From an uncultured Bacteroides sp. (GTDB lineage Bacteria > Bacteroidota > Bacteroidia > Bacteroidales > Bacteroidaceae): DNA of 64,000 nucleotides. The stretch lies in assembly GCF_963666545.1 (NCBI RefSeq), contig NZ_OY762899.1, positions 2,108,001-2,172,000 on the forward strand. The letters run 5' to 3'. Positions 42,321-50,156 of the stretch are shown piece after piece. How positions within the stretch are numbered: position 1 is the stretch's first letter; each line of letters starts with the position of its first letter. The position numbers were made by a program, and so were the translations under genes. The notes beneath the pieces are model-generated. The model saw only the letters and a program-made list of their open reading frames with translations. It searched no databases and was not told where the DNA came from.

Positions 42321-44114
42321 TTACATTCTATCGGGTACCTCAATACCAAGCAATCCCATACTTAGTTTGATTACTTTAGCTATGTTGGACGACAACACAA
42401 TGCGGAAAATTTTCACCGCTTCGTTCTCTTCCCTCAAAATACTGTAATCATGATAAAATTGATTATACTCTTTCACCAGATCATATACATAATTAGCTAT
42501 AATTGAAGGACTATAGTCATCGCCTGCCTGCTTCACAATCGCAGCAAAGTCAGCAACCATCTGAACTAATCCCTTTTCTTTCTCACTCAATGCAATTTTT
42601 TCAGAAAACACATCGGGAATAACAATACCTGTTTCAGCCGCTTTACGAAGTATAGACTGAATGCGGGCATACGTATATTGAATAAAAGGGCCGGTATTAC
42701 CATTAAAATCAATGGATTCTTTGGGGTTAAAGGTCATATTCTTACGAGCATCAACCTTTAATATGAAATATTTCAAGGCCCCTAGCCCAACAATACGGGC
42801 AATATTATTAGCCTCTTCTCCCGTACATCCTTCCAATTTGCCAAGTTCAGCGGAGGTTTCTTTCGCTGTATTCACCATTTCCTCTATCAGATCGTCAGCA
42901 TCGACAACCGTGCCCTCACGAGATTTCATTTTTCCCTCAGGCAGTTCTACCATACCATAAGAGAAATGAACCAATCCTTTTCCCCACTCAAAGCCCAATT
43001 TATCAAGTAAGATAGACAACACTTGAAAATGATAGTTCTGTTCATTTCCTACCACGTAAATCATCTTATTGATTGGGTAATCAGCAAAACGGATCTTAGC
43101 AGTACCAATATCTTGAGTCATATACACAGAAGTGCCATCAGCCCGGAGCAAGAGTTTATGGTCAAGCCCGTCAGAAGTTAAGTCAGCCCAGACTGAGCCG
43201 TCTTCTTTTCTATAAAAAGAACCTTTGCCCAAGCCTTCCAGCACTTTCTCTTTTCCTTCCAAGTAAGTCTTCGATTCGTAATATATCTTATCAAAAGTAA
43301 CGCCCATTTTACGATAGGTTTCATCGAATCCGGCGTAAACCCAATCATTCATCATAGACCATAAAGCACGGACTTCTGAATCACCAGATTCCCACTTTAA
43401 AAGCATCTCACGAGCTTCATTCATCAACGGAGAAGCTGCTTCCGCCTCCTCTTTGTTCATTCCTTGCGCCATCAGTTGGGCTATTTCCGCTTTATAGTGC
43501 TTATCAAACAAGACATAATAATCACCCACCAAATGATCACCCTTTTTCCCGGAAGACTCAGGTGTCTCACCATTACCGTATTTAGCCCAAGCCAACATTG
43601 ACTTGCAAATATGTATTCCGCGGTCGTTTACAATGTTAGTTTTAACAACTTTATTACCATTGGCCTTCACTATATTAGCTAAAGCATTACCCAAAAGGTT
43701 ATTGCGCACATGCCCCAAATGAAGTGGTTTATTAGTGTTAGGAGATGAATATTCAATCATTACTAAAGGAGAATTCTCATCAGCACTCACAAAACCATAC
43801 TCCTTGTCAGCATGAATTGAATTAAGTAATTCAATCCATTCGGCTGATTCAATAGTTAGATTTAAGAATCCTTTGATGACATTGAAAGACTCCACAGCCG
43901 ACTCATTCATTTTTAAGTACTCTCCAATTTCATTAGCAGTTTGCTCGGGTCCTTTCTGAGACATTCTTAAAAAGGGAAATACCACTAAGGTGAGATGACC
44001 TTCAAATTCTTTCTTCGTTTTCTGCAATTGCACTTGCGAAACCGGAACATCTTGCCCATACAGAGCCTTTAAACCGTTAATAACGGACAACACAAGTTTA
44101 TTTTCTATATTCAT
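42321..44114 (-). CDS. argS: arginyl-tRNA synthetase
   Basis: Charges tRNA-Arg. The 597-residue class Ia synthetase has the N-terminal Add-1 domain that binds the tRNA D-loop, the HIGH-type motif HLGHVRNN in PNTNKPLHLGH, the KMSKS-loop variant GKMKSREG, and a C-terminal helical anticodon-binding domain with ENEAVKIFRIVLS. The start is the ATG at 44114 (MNIENKLVLS); the in-frame TTG at 44120 adds two residues and is less likely. Monocistronic. Confidence 0.96.
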   Translation of the reverse strand: MNIENKLVLSVINGLKALYGQDVPVSQVQLQKTKKEFEGHLTLVVFPFLRMSQKGPEQTANEIGEYLKMNESAVESFNVIKGFLNLTIESAEWIELLNSIHADKEYGFVSADENSPLVMIEYSSPNTNKPLHLGHVRNNLLGNALANIVKANGNKVVKTNIVNDRGIHICKSMLAWAKYGNGETPESSGKKGDHLVGDYYVLFDKHYKAEIAQLMAQGMNKEEAEAASPLMNEAREMLLKWESGDSEVRALWSMMNDWVYAGFDETYRKMGVTFDKIYYESKTYLEGKEKVLEGLGKGSFYRKEDGSVWADLTSDGLDHKLLLRADGTSVYMTQDIGTAKIRFADYPINKMIYVVGNEQNYHFQVLSILLDKLGFEWGKGLVHFSYGMVELPEGKMKSREGTVVDADDLIEEMVNTAKETSAELGKLEGCTGEEANNIARIVGLGALKYFILKVDARKNMTFNPKESIDFNGNTGPFIQYTYARIQSILRKAAETGIVIPDVFSEKIALSEKEKGLVQMVADFAAIVKQAGDDYSPSIIANYVYDLVKEYNQFYHDYSILREENEAVKIFRIVLSSNIAKVIKLSMGLLGIEVPDRM

Positions 44115-44133
44115 ATCCAAGTTATTTCTGCCG

Positions 44134-44141
44134 CAAAGATA
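44134..44141 (-). promoter_or_regulatory. -7 box of argS
   Basis: TATCTTTG on the minus strand, 19 nt before the ATG, directly after the hup terminator. Confidence 0.55.
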
Positions 44142-44176
44142 AACAAAAAAAGGAGACGTAAATACGCCCCCTTTTC
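44142..44176 (-). terminator. terminator of hup
   Basis: Minus-strand stem AAGGGGGCGT / ACGTCTCCTT (two G-U pairs) followed by a seven-T run. Confidence 0.75.
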
Positions 44177-44195
44177 ATTTCTTTCGACACAACGC

Positions 44196-44468
44196 TTATT
44201 TGATAGCGTCTGATAATTCTGCACCAGCTTTAAATTTAGCTACTTTCTTCGCAGGAATAGCAATTGATGCTTTTGTTGACGGATTAATACCTGTTCTTGC
44301 ACTTCTTTCGCTAACAGAGAATGTTCCGAAGCCAATTAAAGAAACTTTGTCGCCAGACTTTAAAGTCTTAGAAACAGTTGAAACGAAAGCATCAAGAGCT
44401 TTCTTGGAATCTGCTTTGCTCAAGCCAGATTCAGCAGCAATAGCGCTAATAAGTTCAGCCTTATTCAT
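44196..44468 (-). CDS. hup: HU-family nucleoid DNA-binding protein
   Basis: A 90-residue dimeric DNA-bending protein. It starts MNKAELISAIAAESGLSKADSKKAL, with the HU/IHF signature GFGTFSVSERSARTG...NPST in the beta-arm and the basic C-terminus AKKVAKFKAG. The intercalating proline of the arm is retained in GINPST. It has a consensus promoter 57 nt upstream and its own terminator, so it is an independent, probably highly expressed gene. Confidence 0.96.
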   Translation of the reverse strand: MNKAELISAIAAESGLSKADSKKALDAFVSTVSKTLKSGDKVSLIGFGTFSVSERSARTGINPSTKASIAIPAKKVAKFKAGAELSDAIK

Positions 44469-44524
44469 AATACGTGAATGATTAATTAATATATATTACA
44501 CAAAAGATAATCCTAAACACCTCA

Positions 44525-44555
44525 CAAATATAGAGTAACAAATTAAATTATCAAA
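44525..44555 (-). promoter_or_regulatory. consensus promoter of hup
   Basis: Minus-strand TTTG (44552-44555), 19-bp spacer, TATATTTG (44525-44532): an exact match to the Bacteroides -33/-7 consensus. Confidence 0.8.
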
Positions 44556-44637
44556 TAAAAACATGAAAAAAACACGCAGATCACATAAAAAGAACAAATA
44601 CAGAGGCCTTTTTCTGCTTTAGAACAGAATTTATTCG

Positions 44638-44645
44638 TATTTTTG
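44638..44645 (+). promoter_or_regulatory. -7 box of the rhomboid operon
   Basis: TATTTTTG, a TAnnTTTG match, about 42 nt before the first rhomboid ATG. Confidence 0.45.
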
Positions 44646-44687
44646 TGCCCATTCGCTATGTTTTAGCTATAAAAAGACTTATATTAT

Positions 44688-45359
44688 ATGATGCCTACAA
44701 TAACAAAAAACCTAATAATAATCAATGTATTGTTTTTCTTCGGAGGAATTGTTGCCAGCAGCTACGGCATTGATTTAGCCGATTACTTGGGACTTCACTT
44801 CTTCATGGCCGAGAACTTCAACGCAGTTCAACTCTTCTCATACATGTTCATGCATGGAGGCTTCACCCACCTCTTCTTTAATATGTTTGCAGTTTGGATG
44901 TTCGGACGTATTTTGGAACAAGCATGGGGCCCAAAACGCTTTTTACTTTACTATATCTTATGTGGAGTCGGGGCAGGTATTATTCAGGAGGTAGTGCAAC
45001 TCATTCAGTATGAAACGCAACTATCGGCCTATGACAGTGTCAATACAGGTACGGCAATTATTCCAATGAGCGAATATTTGAATATGATGACAACCGTAGG
45101 TGCTTCAGGATCTGTTTATGCTATTCTGCTCGCTTTCGGAATGACATTTCCAAACCAACAGCTCTTCATCTTCCCCTTGCCCCTGCCCATCAAAGCGAAA
45201 TACTTTGTAATGGGATATGCGCTAATAGAGTTATACTCAGGTTTTGCTAACAATCCCAACGACAACGTGGCACACTTTGCGCACTTGGGAGGAATGATCT
45301 TCGGGTTTATCCTAATCATGTATTGGAAAAAAAAGAACAATGGCATACATCATTTCTGA
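44688..45359 (+). CDS. rhomboid-family intramembrane serine protease 1
   Basis: A 223-residue polytopic protein with six hydrophobic segments. The catalytic Ser lies in VGASGSVYA (GxSG) and the His in HFAHLGG of TM6. HGGFTHLFFNM before it is the TM2 His/Asn oxyanion region. All active-site residues are present. It cleaves transmembrane substrates, which are unknown here. The second rhomboid gene starts 20 nt before this one stops, so the two are translationally coupled and may work as a pair. Confidence 0.92.
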   Translation: MMPTITKNLIIINVLFFFGGIVASSYGIDLADYLGLHFFMAENFNAVQLFSYMFMHGGFTHLFFNMFAVWMFGRILEQAWGPKRFLLYYILCGVGAGIIQEVVQLIQYETQLSAYDSVNTGTAIIPMSEYLNMMTTVGASGSVYAILLAFGMTFPNQQLFIFPLPLPIKAKYFVMGYALIELYSGFANNPNDNVAHFAHLGGMIFGFILIMYWKKKNNGIHHF

Positions 45360-46233
45360 CATCAAAAAGGCATTCCGCAGGGGGAATATATTCATTCAGC
45401 TTATTTATATAAATAGTGCTGTATTCCTTATTGTCACACTACTCTCTGTTTTGCTGCAATTGTTTAACAGAAGTGCTGACGGTTTTTGGGAATTTCTTGC
45501 ACTGCCAGCTTCCATTACTCGTCTAGCCAGCCAGCCATGGTCTATAATCACGTACATGTTTATGCATGCAGGCTTCTTGCATATACTATTCAACATGCTT
45601 TGGCTCTACTGGTTTGGATCACTCTTTCTCTATTTTTTCTCGGCGAAGCATCTACGTGGCCTTTATGTATTGGGAGGTATTTGTGGTGGGCTCTTTTATA
45701 TCCTTTCTTATAATGTCTTCCCCTATTTTGCCCCATCCGTAGGCGTTTCTACAATGGTCGGCGCATCAGCTTCTGTATTGGCCATTGTTGTGGCAACAGC
45801 TTACCGTGAACCGAATTATCGAATCCAATTACTCTTATTTGGTGCTATACGTTTAAAATACGTCGCACTAATTGTTGTGCTAAGCGATCTACTCTTTATT
45901 ACTTCGGAGAATGCCGGTGGACATATTGCCCACTTGGGCGGAGCATTAGCCGGTTTGTGTTTTGCAGCCGGATTAAAGCGTGGCATCGATGCTACCTCAT
46001 GGATCAACAAACTATTAGATCTGATTTTAAGCCTATTCAGCAAAAAGACCTGGCAGCGTAAACCAAAAATGAAGGTACACTACAACCATGATCCAAGAGA
46101 CTACGATTATAATGCGAAAAAGAAAGCGCAGTCGGAAGAAGTAGATCGAATATTAGATAAACTCAAAAAGTCCGGATACGAGAGCCTTAGCACAGAAGAA
46201 AAGAAAAGCCTGTTTGATGCAAGTAAAAGATAA
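45340..46233 (+). CDS. rhomboid-family intramembrane serine protease 2
   Basis: A 297-residue protein: six membrane segments followed by a charged 70-residue cytoplasmic tail (from about 230, rich in Lys/Asp). Catalytic Ser in VGASASVLA: the glycine after Ser in GxSG is Ala here. His in HIAHLGG and the TM2 element HAGFLHILFNM are conserved. It is probably active but divergent from copy 1. It overlaps rhomboid 1 by 20 nt and is 3 nt ahead of the EEP gene. Confidence 0.9.
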   Translation: MAYIISDIKKAFRRGNIFIQLIYINSAVFLIVTLLSVLLQLFNRSADGFWEFLALPASITRLASQPWSIITYMFMHAGFLHILFNMLWLYWFGSLFLYFFSAKHLRGLYVLGGICGGLFYILSYNVFPYFAPSVGVSTMVGASASVLAIVVATAYREPNYRIQLLLFGAIRLKYVALIVVLSDLLFITSENAGGHIAHLGGALAGLCFAAGLKRGIDATSWINKLLDLILSLFSKKTWQRKPKMKVHYNHDPRDYDYNAKKKAQSEEVDRILDKLKKSGYESLSTEEKKSLFDASKR

Positions 46234-46236
46234 AGA

Positions 46237-47328
46237 ATGAAACATTTTGGCAGAGTAGTCACCTACCTGATTCTGGCCGTTAACGCAGTCTTTGTAGTGT
46301 TATTGCTATTGACAGCCTACAGCCCGCATGTTAGTCCGGATGTACATCCGATACAATCATGCATAGGGCTTCTATTTCCGGTATTTCTCCTGATCAATAG
46401 TTGTTTTTTCCTCTTCTGGCTCATTGTTCAATACAAATTCACCTTACTACCTTTGATTGGCTTTCTTTTTTGTTACCCACAAATAAGAACCTATATCCCT
46501 ATTAACTTCCATACTGAAACGGTTCCCGAGAAGAGCTTTAAAATTTTGTCCTACAACGTGATGGCCTTCAACAATTTGAACTTGGAAGACGGCAAAAATC
46601 CCATACTCGAGTACATCAAAAGCAGCAAGGCCGACATCGTATGCATGCAAGAGTATGCATCGACAACAGACAAAAGATACGTCACTCAAAAAAGGATTGA
46701 CGAAACGCTAAAAGCATACCCCTATAAAGACATCCAAAACGTAGGAATGAAAGGAAGTGCGAACAAAATAGCTTGCTATTCAAAATTTCCGATTCTTTCT
46801 TCAAAAGTATTAAAGTACGAAAGTGCATACAACGGATCGGCTACCTACGAGTTGAAGATTGACAATGATACAGTTACCCTGATCAACAATCACTTAGAGT
46901 CTAACAAGCTAACGAAACAAGACAAAGTGATATACGAAGACATGCTGAAAGCACCGGAAGCAGAGAAAGTGAAAAACGGTGCTCGTCAGTTGATCTCCAA
47001 ATTGGCCGAAGCATCTGCCATTCGGGCACCACAGGCACGAAAAATTGAAAAAGAAATAAACTCCTCGAAACATCAATATATCATCGTATGTGGGGATTTT
47101 AACGATACTCCCATTTCATATACTCACAGAATCATAGCCCGAAATATGGATGACGCTTTCACCGAATCAGGAGCGGGACTAGGCATATCCTATAACCAGA
47201 ATAAGTTCTTTTTCCGTATAGACAACATCTTAACCAGCAAAAATATGAAAGCATATAATTGCACTGTAGATCGTTCTATCAAAGATTCGGACCACTATCC
47301 TATCTGGTGTTATATATCCAAACGATAA
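46237..47328 (+). CDS. membrane-anchored endonuclease/exonuclease/phosphatase-family protein
   Basis: 363 residues: about three N-terminal hydrophobic segments (residues 8-28, 45-62, 66-85), then an EEP domain. Conserved metal-site segments are LSYNVMAFN, CMQEYAST (catalytic Glu), LINNHLES (His), CGDFNDTP (Asp-Asn) and SDHYPIW (Asp-His). Substrates in this fold range from DNA to phosphoinositides and sphingomyelin. Its membrane anchoring suggests an outward-facing phosphodiesterase. It is part of the rhomboid operon and 19 nt ahead of the M3 peptidase. Confidence 0.88.
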   Translation: MKHFGRVVTYLILAVNAVFVVLLLLTAYSPHVSPDVHPIQSCIGLLFPVFLLINSCFFLFWLIVQYKFTLLPLIGFLFCYPQIRTYIPINFHTETVPEKSFKILSYNVMAFNNLNLEDGKNPILEYIKSSKADIVCMQEYASTTDKRYVTQKRIDETLKAYPYKDIQNVGMKGSANKIACYSKFPILSSKVLKYESAYNGSATYELKIDNDTVTLINNHLESNKLTKQDKVIYEDMLKAPEAEKVKNGARQLISKLAEASAIRAPQARKIEKEINSSKHQYIIVCGDFNDTPISYTHRIIARNMDDAFTESGAGLGISYNQNKFFFRIDNILTSKNMKAYNCTVDRSIKDSDHYPIWCYISKR

Positions 47329-47347
47329 CTATCAAAAATCATAGACT

Positions 47348-49435
47348 ATGACAATTAAGAAAACAGTATTCATTTTAGCAACATGTTTTATGACCTACTC
47401 TGGCACTATTAAGGCAGACGGAAACCCTTTCTTTACTGACTTCAAAACCGAGTTCGGAGTTCCTGCTTTCGATAAAATAAAGCTAGAACACTACGAACCC
47501 GCCTTTCATAAAGGCATTGAAGAGCAAAACGAAAACATCCGTAAAATCATTGAGAATAAAAAAACACCTACTTTTCAGAACACAATAGTAGCGCTGGACA
47601 ATAGCGATCCTATTTTATCTCGAGTGAGTGCTATTTTCTTTAATATGACAGATGCCGAGACAACGGACGAGTTAACACAACTTTCGATGAAAATAGCGCC
47701 TGTCCTATCCGAGCATAGCGACAATATCTACTTAAATAAAGAACTCTTTAAGAAGATAGATTCAATCTATAAGCAGAAGAAATCACTAAAACTGACCACC
47801 GAACAGGAACGTTTATTAGATGAAACTTATAAAAGTTTTGTACGCTCAGGTGCCAATCTGGATGCGGAAAAACAAGCCCGTCTAAGGGATGTCAATAAAG
47901 AGCTTTCGACACTTGGAATCACTTTTAGCAATAATGTTTTAAATGAAAACAATGCCTTTAAGCTTTTTGTCGATAAGAAAGAAGACCTTGCCGGCCTACC
48001 GGAATGGTTCTGCCAAAGTGCCGCCGAAGAAGCCAAAGCTGCCGGAAAAGAAGGACAATGGCTTTTCACCCTTCATAACGCAAGTCGCCTTCCTTTCTTG
48101 CAATATGCAGAGAACAGAGCATTGCGTGAGAAGATGTACAATGCGTACATCAATCGGGGAAACAACAACGATAAGAATGATAACAAGAAGATCATCACAC
48201 AAATAGTCACTCTCCGTTTAGAGAAAGCAAAACTTCTCGGATTTGATTGTTACTCAAACTTTGTGCTTGATAACACAATGGCCAAAAAATCGACCACTGT
48301 AATGTCATTCCTCAATAACCTTTGGAGCTATTCACTACCGAAAGCAAAAGCGGAAGCTGCAGAGTTGCAAACATTGATGGACAAAGATGGAAAAAACCAG
48401 AAATTAGCAGCATGGGATTGGTGGTTTTACACAGAGAAACTACGTAAGGAGAAATACAACCTTGACGAAGAAGAGATAAAGCCCTACTTTAAACTTGAAA
48501 ATGTGCGTGAAGGTGCCTTTGCCGTTGCCAACAAGCTTTATGGCATCACATTAACTCCACTGAAAAATATACCTGTTTACCATCCGGATGTAGAAGTGTT
48601 TGAAGTGAAAGACGCTAATGGATCACATTTGGGCGTTTTCTACGTAGATTATTTCCCGCGCGCAGGTAAAAGCGGAGGTGCATGGATGAGCAATTATCGG
48701 GAACAACAAGGTAATATACGTCCGTTGGTTTGTAATGTAGGTAGTTTCACCAAGCCTATAGGCGATACCCCTTCACTGCTTACCCTCGACGAAGTTGAAA
48801 CCTTGTTTCATGAGTTCGGACACGCTCTTCATGGATTATTAACTAAATGCAACTACGCCGGAATTTCAGGAACCAATGTAGTCCGCGATTTCGTGGAACT
48901 TCCGTCACAAGTAATGGAACATTGGGCCACAGAACCAGAAGTGTTGAAAATGTATGCCAAGCACTATCAAACAGGAGAAAGCATGCCCGATAGCCTAATC
49001 AATAAACTACTCCGACAAAAAACCTTTAACCAAGGGTTTATGACTACAGAGCTTCTTGCCGCAGCCATTCTCGACATGAACCTTCACAATCTGACTGATA
49101 CAAAAGATTTGGATGTATTGGCCTATGAAAAAGAAGCGATGAATAAGTTGAATTTAATCCCCGAAATTGCTCCTCGTTATCGTACAACCTATTTCAATCA
49201 TATCATTGGTGGCTATGCCGCAGGATATTACAGTTATTTATGGGCAAATGTATTAGACTCTGACGCTTTTGAAGCATTCAAGGAACACGGGATATTCGAT
49301 CAACACACTGCCTCTCTTTTCCGCAGCAATGTACTCGAAAAAGGAAACAGTGAAGATCCGATGGTCTTATATAAAAAATTCCGCGGAGCTGAACCTAAGC
49401 TGGATGCGATGTTAAAAAACCGAGGAATGAAATAA
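47348..49435 (+). CDS. M3-family zinc oligopeptidase (Dcp type), exported
   Basis: A 695-residue metallopeptidase that degrades short peptides. The signal peptide (MTIKKTVFILATCFMTYSGTIKA) implies a periplasmic location. The zinc motif HEFGHALHG has its two His ligands and catalytic Glu at residues 488-492; the third ligand is the Glu of FVELPSQVMEHW. Dcp removes C-terminal dipeptides; OpdA is the alternative subfamily. It is the last gene of the rhomboid-rhomboid-EEP-M3 run. No hairpin follows directly, so its terminator may be the downstream sRNA terminator. Confidence 0.92.
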   Translation: MTIKKTVFILATCFMTYSGTIKADGNPFFTDFKTEFGVPAFDKIKLEHYEPAFHKGIEEQNENIRKIIENKKTPTFQNTIVALDNSDPILSRVSAIFFNMTDAETTDELTQLSMKIAPVLSEHSDNIYLNKELFKKIDSIYKQKKSLKLTTEQERLLDETYKSFVRSGANLDAEKQARLRDVNKELSTLGITFSNNVLNENNAFKLFVDKKEDLAGLPEWFCQSAAEEAKAAGKEGQWLFTLHNASRLPFLQYAENRALREKMYNAYINRGNNNDKNDNKKIITQIVTLRLEKAKLLGFDCYSNFVLDNTMAKKSTTVMSFLNNLWSYSLPKAKAEAAELQTLMDKDGKNQKLAAWDWWFYTEKLRKEKYNLDEEEIKPYFKLENVREGAFAVANKLYGITLTPLKNIPVYHPDVEVFEVKDANGSHLGVFYVDYFPRAGKSGGAWMSNYREQQGNIRPLVCNVGSFTKPIGDTPSLLTLDEVETLFHEFGHALHGLLTKCNYAGISGTNVVRDFVELPSQVMEHWATEPEVLKMYAKHYQTGESMPDSLINKLLRQKTFNQGFMTTELLAAAILDMNLHNLTDTKDLDVLAYEKEAMNKLNLIPEIAPRYRTTYFNHIIGGYAAGYYSYLWANVLDSDAFEAFKEHGIFDQHTASLFRSNVLEKGNSEDPMVLYKKFRGAEPKLDAMLKNRGMK

Positions 49436-49494
49436 GACGTTTAGGTCTACTCAATAGAAATAGAACACGAAGCAAATTTATATTCTACAAAACA

Positions 49495-49526
49495 CTTGAC
49501 TTTGCCAAGTAAATGTATTACTTTTG
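49495..49526 (+). promoter_or_regulatory. promoter of the candidate small RNA
   Basis: CTTG (49495-49498, one mismatch to TTTG), 20-bp spacer, TACTTTTG (49519-49526). A short inverted repeat ACTTG...CAAGT (49494-49510) overlaps the -33 region. Confidence 0.5.
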
Positions 49527-49532
49527 TGAGTG

Positions 49533-49600
49533 TAATCATAAAGTAGTTTGAGATTAAACTACGGTAAACGGGGGAAGCAACAACTTCCCCCGTTTTTTAT
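49533..49600 (+). ncRNA. candidate small RNA, promoter + hairpin + terminator
   Basis: About 65-70 nt after a promoter and with no ATG. Hairpin 1 is GTAGTTT-gagatt-AAACTAC (49543-49562, perfect 7 bp). Hairpin 2 is the terminator AAACGGGGGAAG / CTTCCCCCGTTT (49566-49595) followed by a T-run. The unpaired lead (GTAATCATAAA) could be a seed. I do not recognise a known RNA family. Alternative: just the tail of the M3 peptidase operon. Confidence 0.4.
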
Positions 49601-49639
49601 TTCTGCACGGTTCTTTTGGACCAACTAAACCGTGCAGAA
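49601..49639. repeat. 12-bp inverted repeat and degenerate copies downstream
   Basis: TTCTGCACGGTT (49601-49612) and its exact complement (49628-49639), with the inner TTGGACCAA forming a second stem. CGGTTCAGTTG near 49654 repeats part of the right arm in opposite orientation. The rest of 49640-50092 holds no gene I believe. A 70-codon GTG-started frame (49742-49954) is unsupported. Direct repeats GCTCACGAAA (about 49846, 49971) and TTAAGCGTAATT (about 49814, 50059) are present. Confidence 0.5.
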
Positions 49640-50092
49640 TGGGTAAAAGAACGGTTCAGTTGAGCAATTTGCCGGTTTCTTTCACTCCGAAAGACGGTTT
49701 CTCTTCATCAATTTGCTTATTTGTTATCGCCATAACTCCTAGTGAAAAAGAAAATTTCCCTTGTTGTTACCCTCCAAACTCCGTTATGTTTTCAAAACAT
49801 CCTTATTCGGTTAATTAAGCGTAATTCTTCTCTTGACAAGAATGAGCTCACGAAAGTCTCCTTGTCAATGTTTGAGAAGCCTGCTTACAAACCTTGTGAA
49901 CACATAGAAGAAATATCTAGAGCAATTTTGAAGAATTCTCTTTTTGTGAAATAACAAACAAGAGAAATAAGCTCACGAAAAAGTCCTAACAAATTAGAAA
50001 AAGTGGATAGTAGATAGAACCAAGTAAAGTATAAAATGGAAGCTAAGTACCAAATATTTAAGCGTAATTATACCTTAATGTGAAAAAAAAGC

Positions 50093-50100
50093 TATATTTG
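50093..50100 (+). promoter_or_regulatory. -7 box of secDF
   Basis: TATATTTG, 57 nt before the secDF ATG; no clear -33 TTTG. Confidence 0.5.
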
Positions 50101-50156
50101 CAGCCTTGTATGCAACAGAAATTAATATAAAAGTAAACATATAATTTAAAAGTAAA

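Noticed and set aside
49742-49954. 70-codon GTG-started frame between the sRNA candidate and secDF
   Set aside because: No promoter or Shine-Dalgarno, no family-like sequence, and a poor start codon; treated as non-coding.
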